This document shows positions 62,630 to 64,000 of a DNA stretch of 64,000 bases, in pieces. Source of the DNA: Cercospora beticola (Eukaryota > Ascomycota > Dothideomycetes > Mycosphaerellales > Mycosphaerellaceae); assembly GCF_033473495.1 (NCBI RefSeq), contig NC_088935.1:4278001-4342000 (forward strand), given 5' to 3'. Made by a program: the position numbers and the translations under genes. Numbering within the stretch: the stretch's first letter is position 1; every line of letters begins with the position of its first letter. The notes under the pieces were generated by a model. It was not told where the DNA came from, made no database searches, and saw only the letters and a program-made list of their open reading frames with translations.

Positions 62630-63800
62630 ATGAAATTCACTTTCTCCTCGATCATGGCTGTTGCCAGCCTTGCGGCACAATCGTTCGCGGATTGTGAGTT
62701 GATCGCCTGTTATCGGACTCACAGCTGACGGAGCCCAGCTGTCCCCTTCGAACGTCTCAACAAGTCCGATGCCCTGCTCTTGATTCTGGATTTGCAAGTT
62801 GGACTTTACAGCCTCGCAAGAGATTTCGATCCTACGCTTTATTGTACGTACAGTCGTTGGAAGGCTTCTTCGAATCACGACAGATCTGTTCAGAAACATC
62901 TCGGTCACTTTCACTGACTGCTTCTGGTAGACAACTCCATGATCGCGCACGCTGCAATCGGCGAGATCTTCCCAGGTAAGAACTACGACGAGCATGTCAT
63001 TCGCCTATCGCAGGTATTAATGTTATCCCAGAGCTCCCTGTCATCATGACAACTTCCGCTCAGACTGGTCCGAACGGCCCCCTCCCAAAGGTATGCATCG
63101 TCGTCACAATAACAACACGTCTGCCTCGTTCTGACTGTGCTTTATCAGGCCATCTTGGACATGTATCCTAACCGAACTCTTGTGCCGCTTGTGCAGAGAC
63201 AAGGCGAGGTCAATGCGTGGGACAACGAAGAGTTCAGAGACGCTATCAGGGTATCACTTACTGCACCTGCATTCCACCAGCGCTATCCTTGGACTAACCT
63301 TGTATCATTGTAGGCTGCGAACAAAAGCCAGATCATAGTTGGCGGGATCGTCACGGACGTTTGCACGACCTTCCTGGCACTCTCGCTGCGTGAAGAAGGA
63401 TACTCCGTCTGGTAGGCAATCCTCCCAGTCACAGTGTGGCTTATACGTTCTTAGGCATATACTGACTCTGAAAAAGGGCGAACGTTGAAGCCTCTGGAAC
63501 CACAACTTCTCTCATCAGAGATGTTTCGAACGACCGAATGGCCCAAGCCGGTGTCCAGATCGTCAGCCTGTTCAGCATTGTGTAAGTGAATCCAAGACCA
63601 TCGAATTCTCGCCCGCTGACCTCTTCAGGTGTGATCTCATGCGAGATTGGCGCAACACTCCAGGTGCTGAGACGATCATTCCTTGGTTGCAGAAGTACTA
63701 TCCCGTCTATGGCACTTTGGCCCAGTCTCATGGAGGTGCCATCCAGAACGGAACTATCATTCCTGGTGAAGCACCACTCTTGCCTGCAAGCTATGAGTAG
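62630..63800 (+). CDS. Secreted isochorismatase-family hydrolase (YcaC-like)
   Basis: Cysteine hydrolase of the isochorismatase fold, closest in layout to bacterial YcaC. Eight exons join in frame to 249 aa: 62630-62693, 62739-62843, 62931-62975, 63032-63090, 63149-63250, 63314-63411, 63477-63581 and 63629-63800. A signal peptide (MKFTFSSIMAVASLAAQSFA) is present. Catalytic elements seen: the Asp in LLLILDLQVGLYS, the cis-peptide/Cys motif GGIVTDVCTTFLAL, and a Lys candidate in GPNGPLPK. Other YcaC-type blocks are GEVNAWDNEEF, EASGTT, DRMAQAGVQIVSLF and CDLMRDWRN. The natural substrate is unknown. Related enzymes in plant pathogens act on salicylate precursors, but nothing here shows that activity. 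Intron 3 has a second acceptor 18 nt upstream. Confidence 0.92.
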
Positions 63801-64000
63801 TGGAATAGGGCTAGCACCAGCAATGCGAGTAATGCAGAACGATCGATGATAGATCTGGTCAAGCACAGCCTATCTCATCGCCTGCTGCATTACCACGGCA
63901 TTGCTTGGTGGGTGGAGGGCACGGCGTACACTGGGTTCAGCCCTCTATCGCGCGCAGCACGATCGCATGGCACATGTTGATAGTCGGAAAGTTGAGGCTG
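63801..64000. other. Non-coding right end of window
   Basis: 3' region of the isochorismatase-family gene. No coding region or repeat is recognised. Confidence 0.5.

Noticed and set aside
1..64000. tRNA, rRNA or CRISPR features
   Set aside because: I looked for GTTCRANNC-type B boxes paired with A boxes and for regularly spaced repeats; matches to the B-box core fell inside coding exons or lacked a partner arm. CRISPR would not be expected in a fungal nuclear genome.

Overview
This window is nuclear DNA from a filamentous ascomycete (Pezizomycotina). The gene repertoire suggests Dothideomycetes, but that class-level placement is inference. Evidence: eukaryotic introns mostly 45-140 bp long with GTRNGT donors, CTRAY-like branch sites and YAG acceptors; closely packed single-copy housekeeping genes on both strands; and fungal-specific families (Pal1, Rsm1, Ppc89, Spc7, Zn2Cys6 regulators, DOMON-cytochrome b561, Ayr1-type SDR). 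I modelled 27 protein genes well and one small doubtful one. Sixteen are intron-bearing, and in each the exons join in frame at the splice sites given. No tRNA, rRNA or CRISPR array was recognised.

Layout. 0.3-5.2 kb: kinetochore scaffold spc7 (-), divergent from ribosomal protein uS5/rps2 (+). 5.2-8.6 kb: the largest stretch without a supportable gene. 8.6-14.4 kb: an unrecognised coiled-coil protein followed in tandem by the spindle-pole-body protein ppc89. 14.7-18.8 kb: a Zn2Cys6 regulator divergent from the mRNA-export factor rsm1. 19-24.7 kb: proteasome-associated deubiquitinase ubp6 and a large tail-anchored protein of unknown function. 25.27-25.61 kb: a TA-flanked, terminal-inverted-repeat element (Tc1/mariner-type MITE). 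26-32.2 kb: a retinol-dehydrogenase-like SDR, splicing factor cwc22 and a fat1-type very-long-chain acyl-CoA synthetase. 33.9-39.5 kb: a probable GPI-anchored wall protein, ayr1, the microtubule plus-end protein EB1 (mal3/bim1) and a secretory-pathway DOMON-b561 oxidoreductase. 41.4-49.1 kb: ribosome-binding stm1, a bZIP factor and an arrestin-like trafficking adaptor. 50.9-55 kb: a Ser/Thr-rich single-pass membrane protein, yar1 and the Pol III subunit rpc11. 55.5-61.6 kb: pal1, med31, the small SF3b subunit and nse3. 62.6-63.8 kb: a secreted YcaC-type isochorismatase-family hydrolase with seven introns.

Functionally this is mostly ordinary core genome. Themes that recur are chromosome segregation and cytoskeleton (spc7, ppc89, EB1, nse3, pal1), gene expression (rps2, stm1, yar1, rpc11, med31, cwc22, SF3b5, rsm1) and lipid or redox metabolism (fat1, ayr1, two SDRs counting ayr1, DOMON-b561). 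I see no biosynthetic cluster or defence system. The items most worth a second look are the secreted isochorismatase-family enzyme, the extended MELT array of Spc7, the uncharacterised proteins at 8.66-11.42 and 21.12-24.72 kb, the MITE, and several introns with two equally in-frame solutions.
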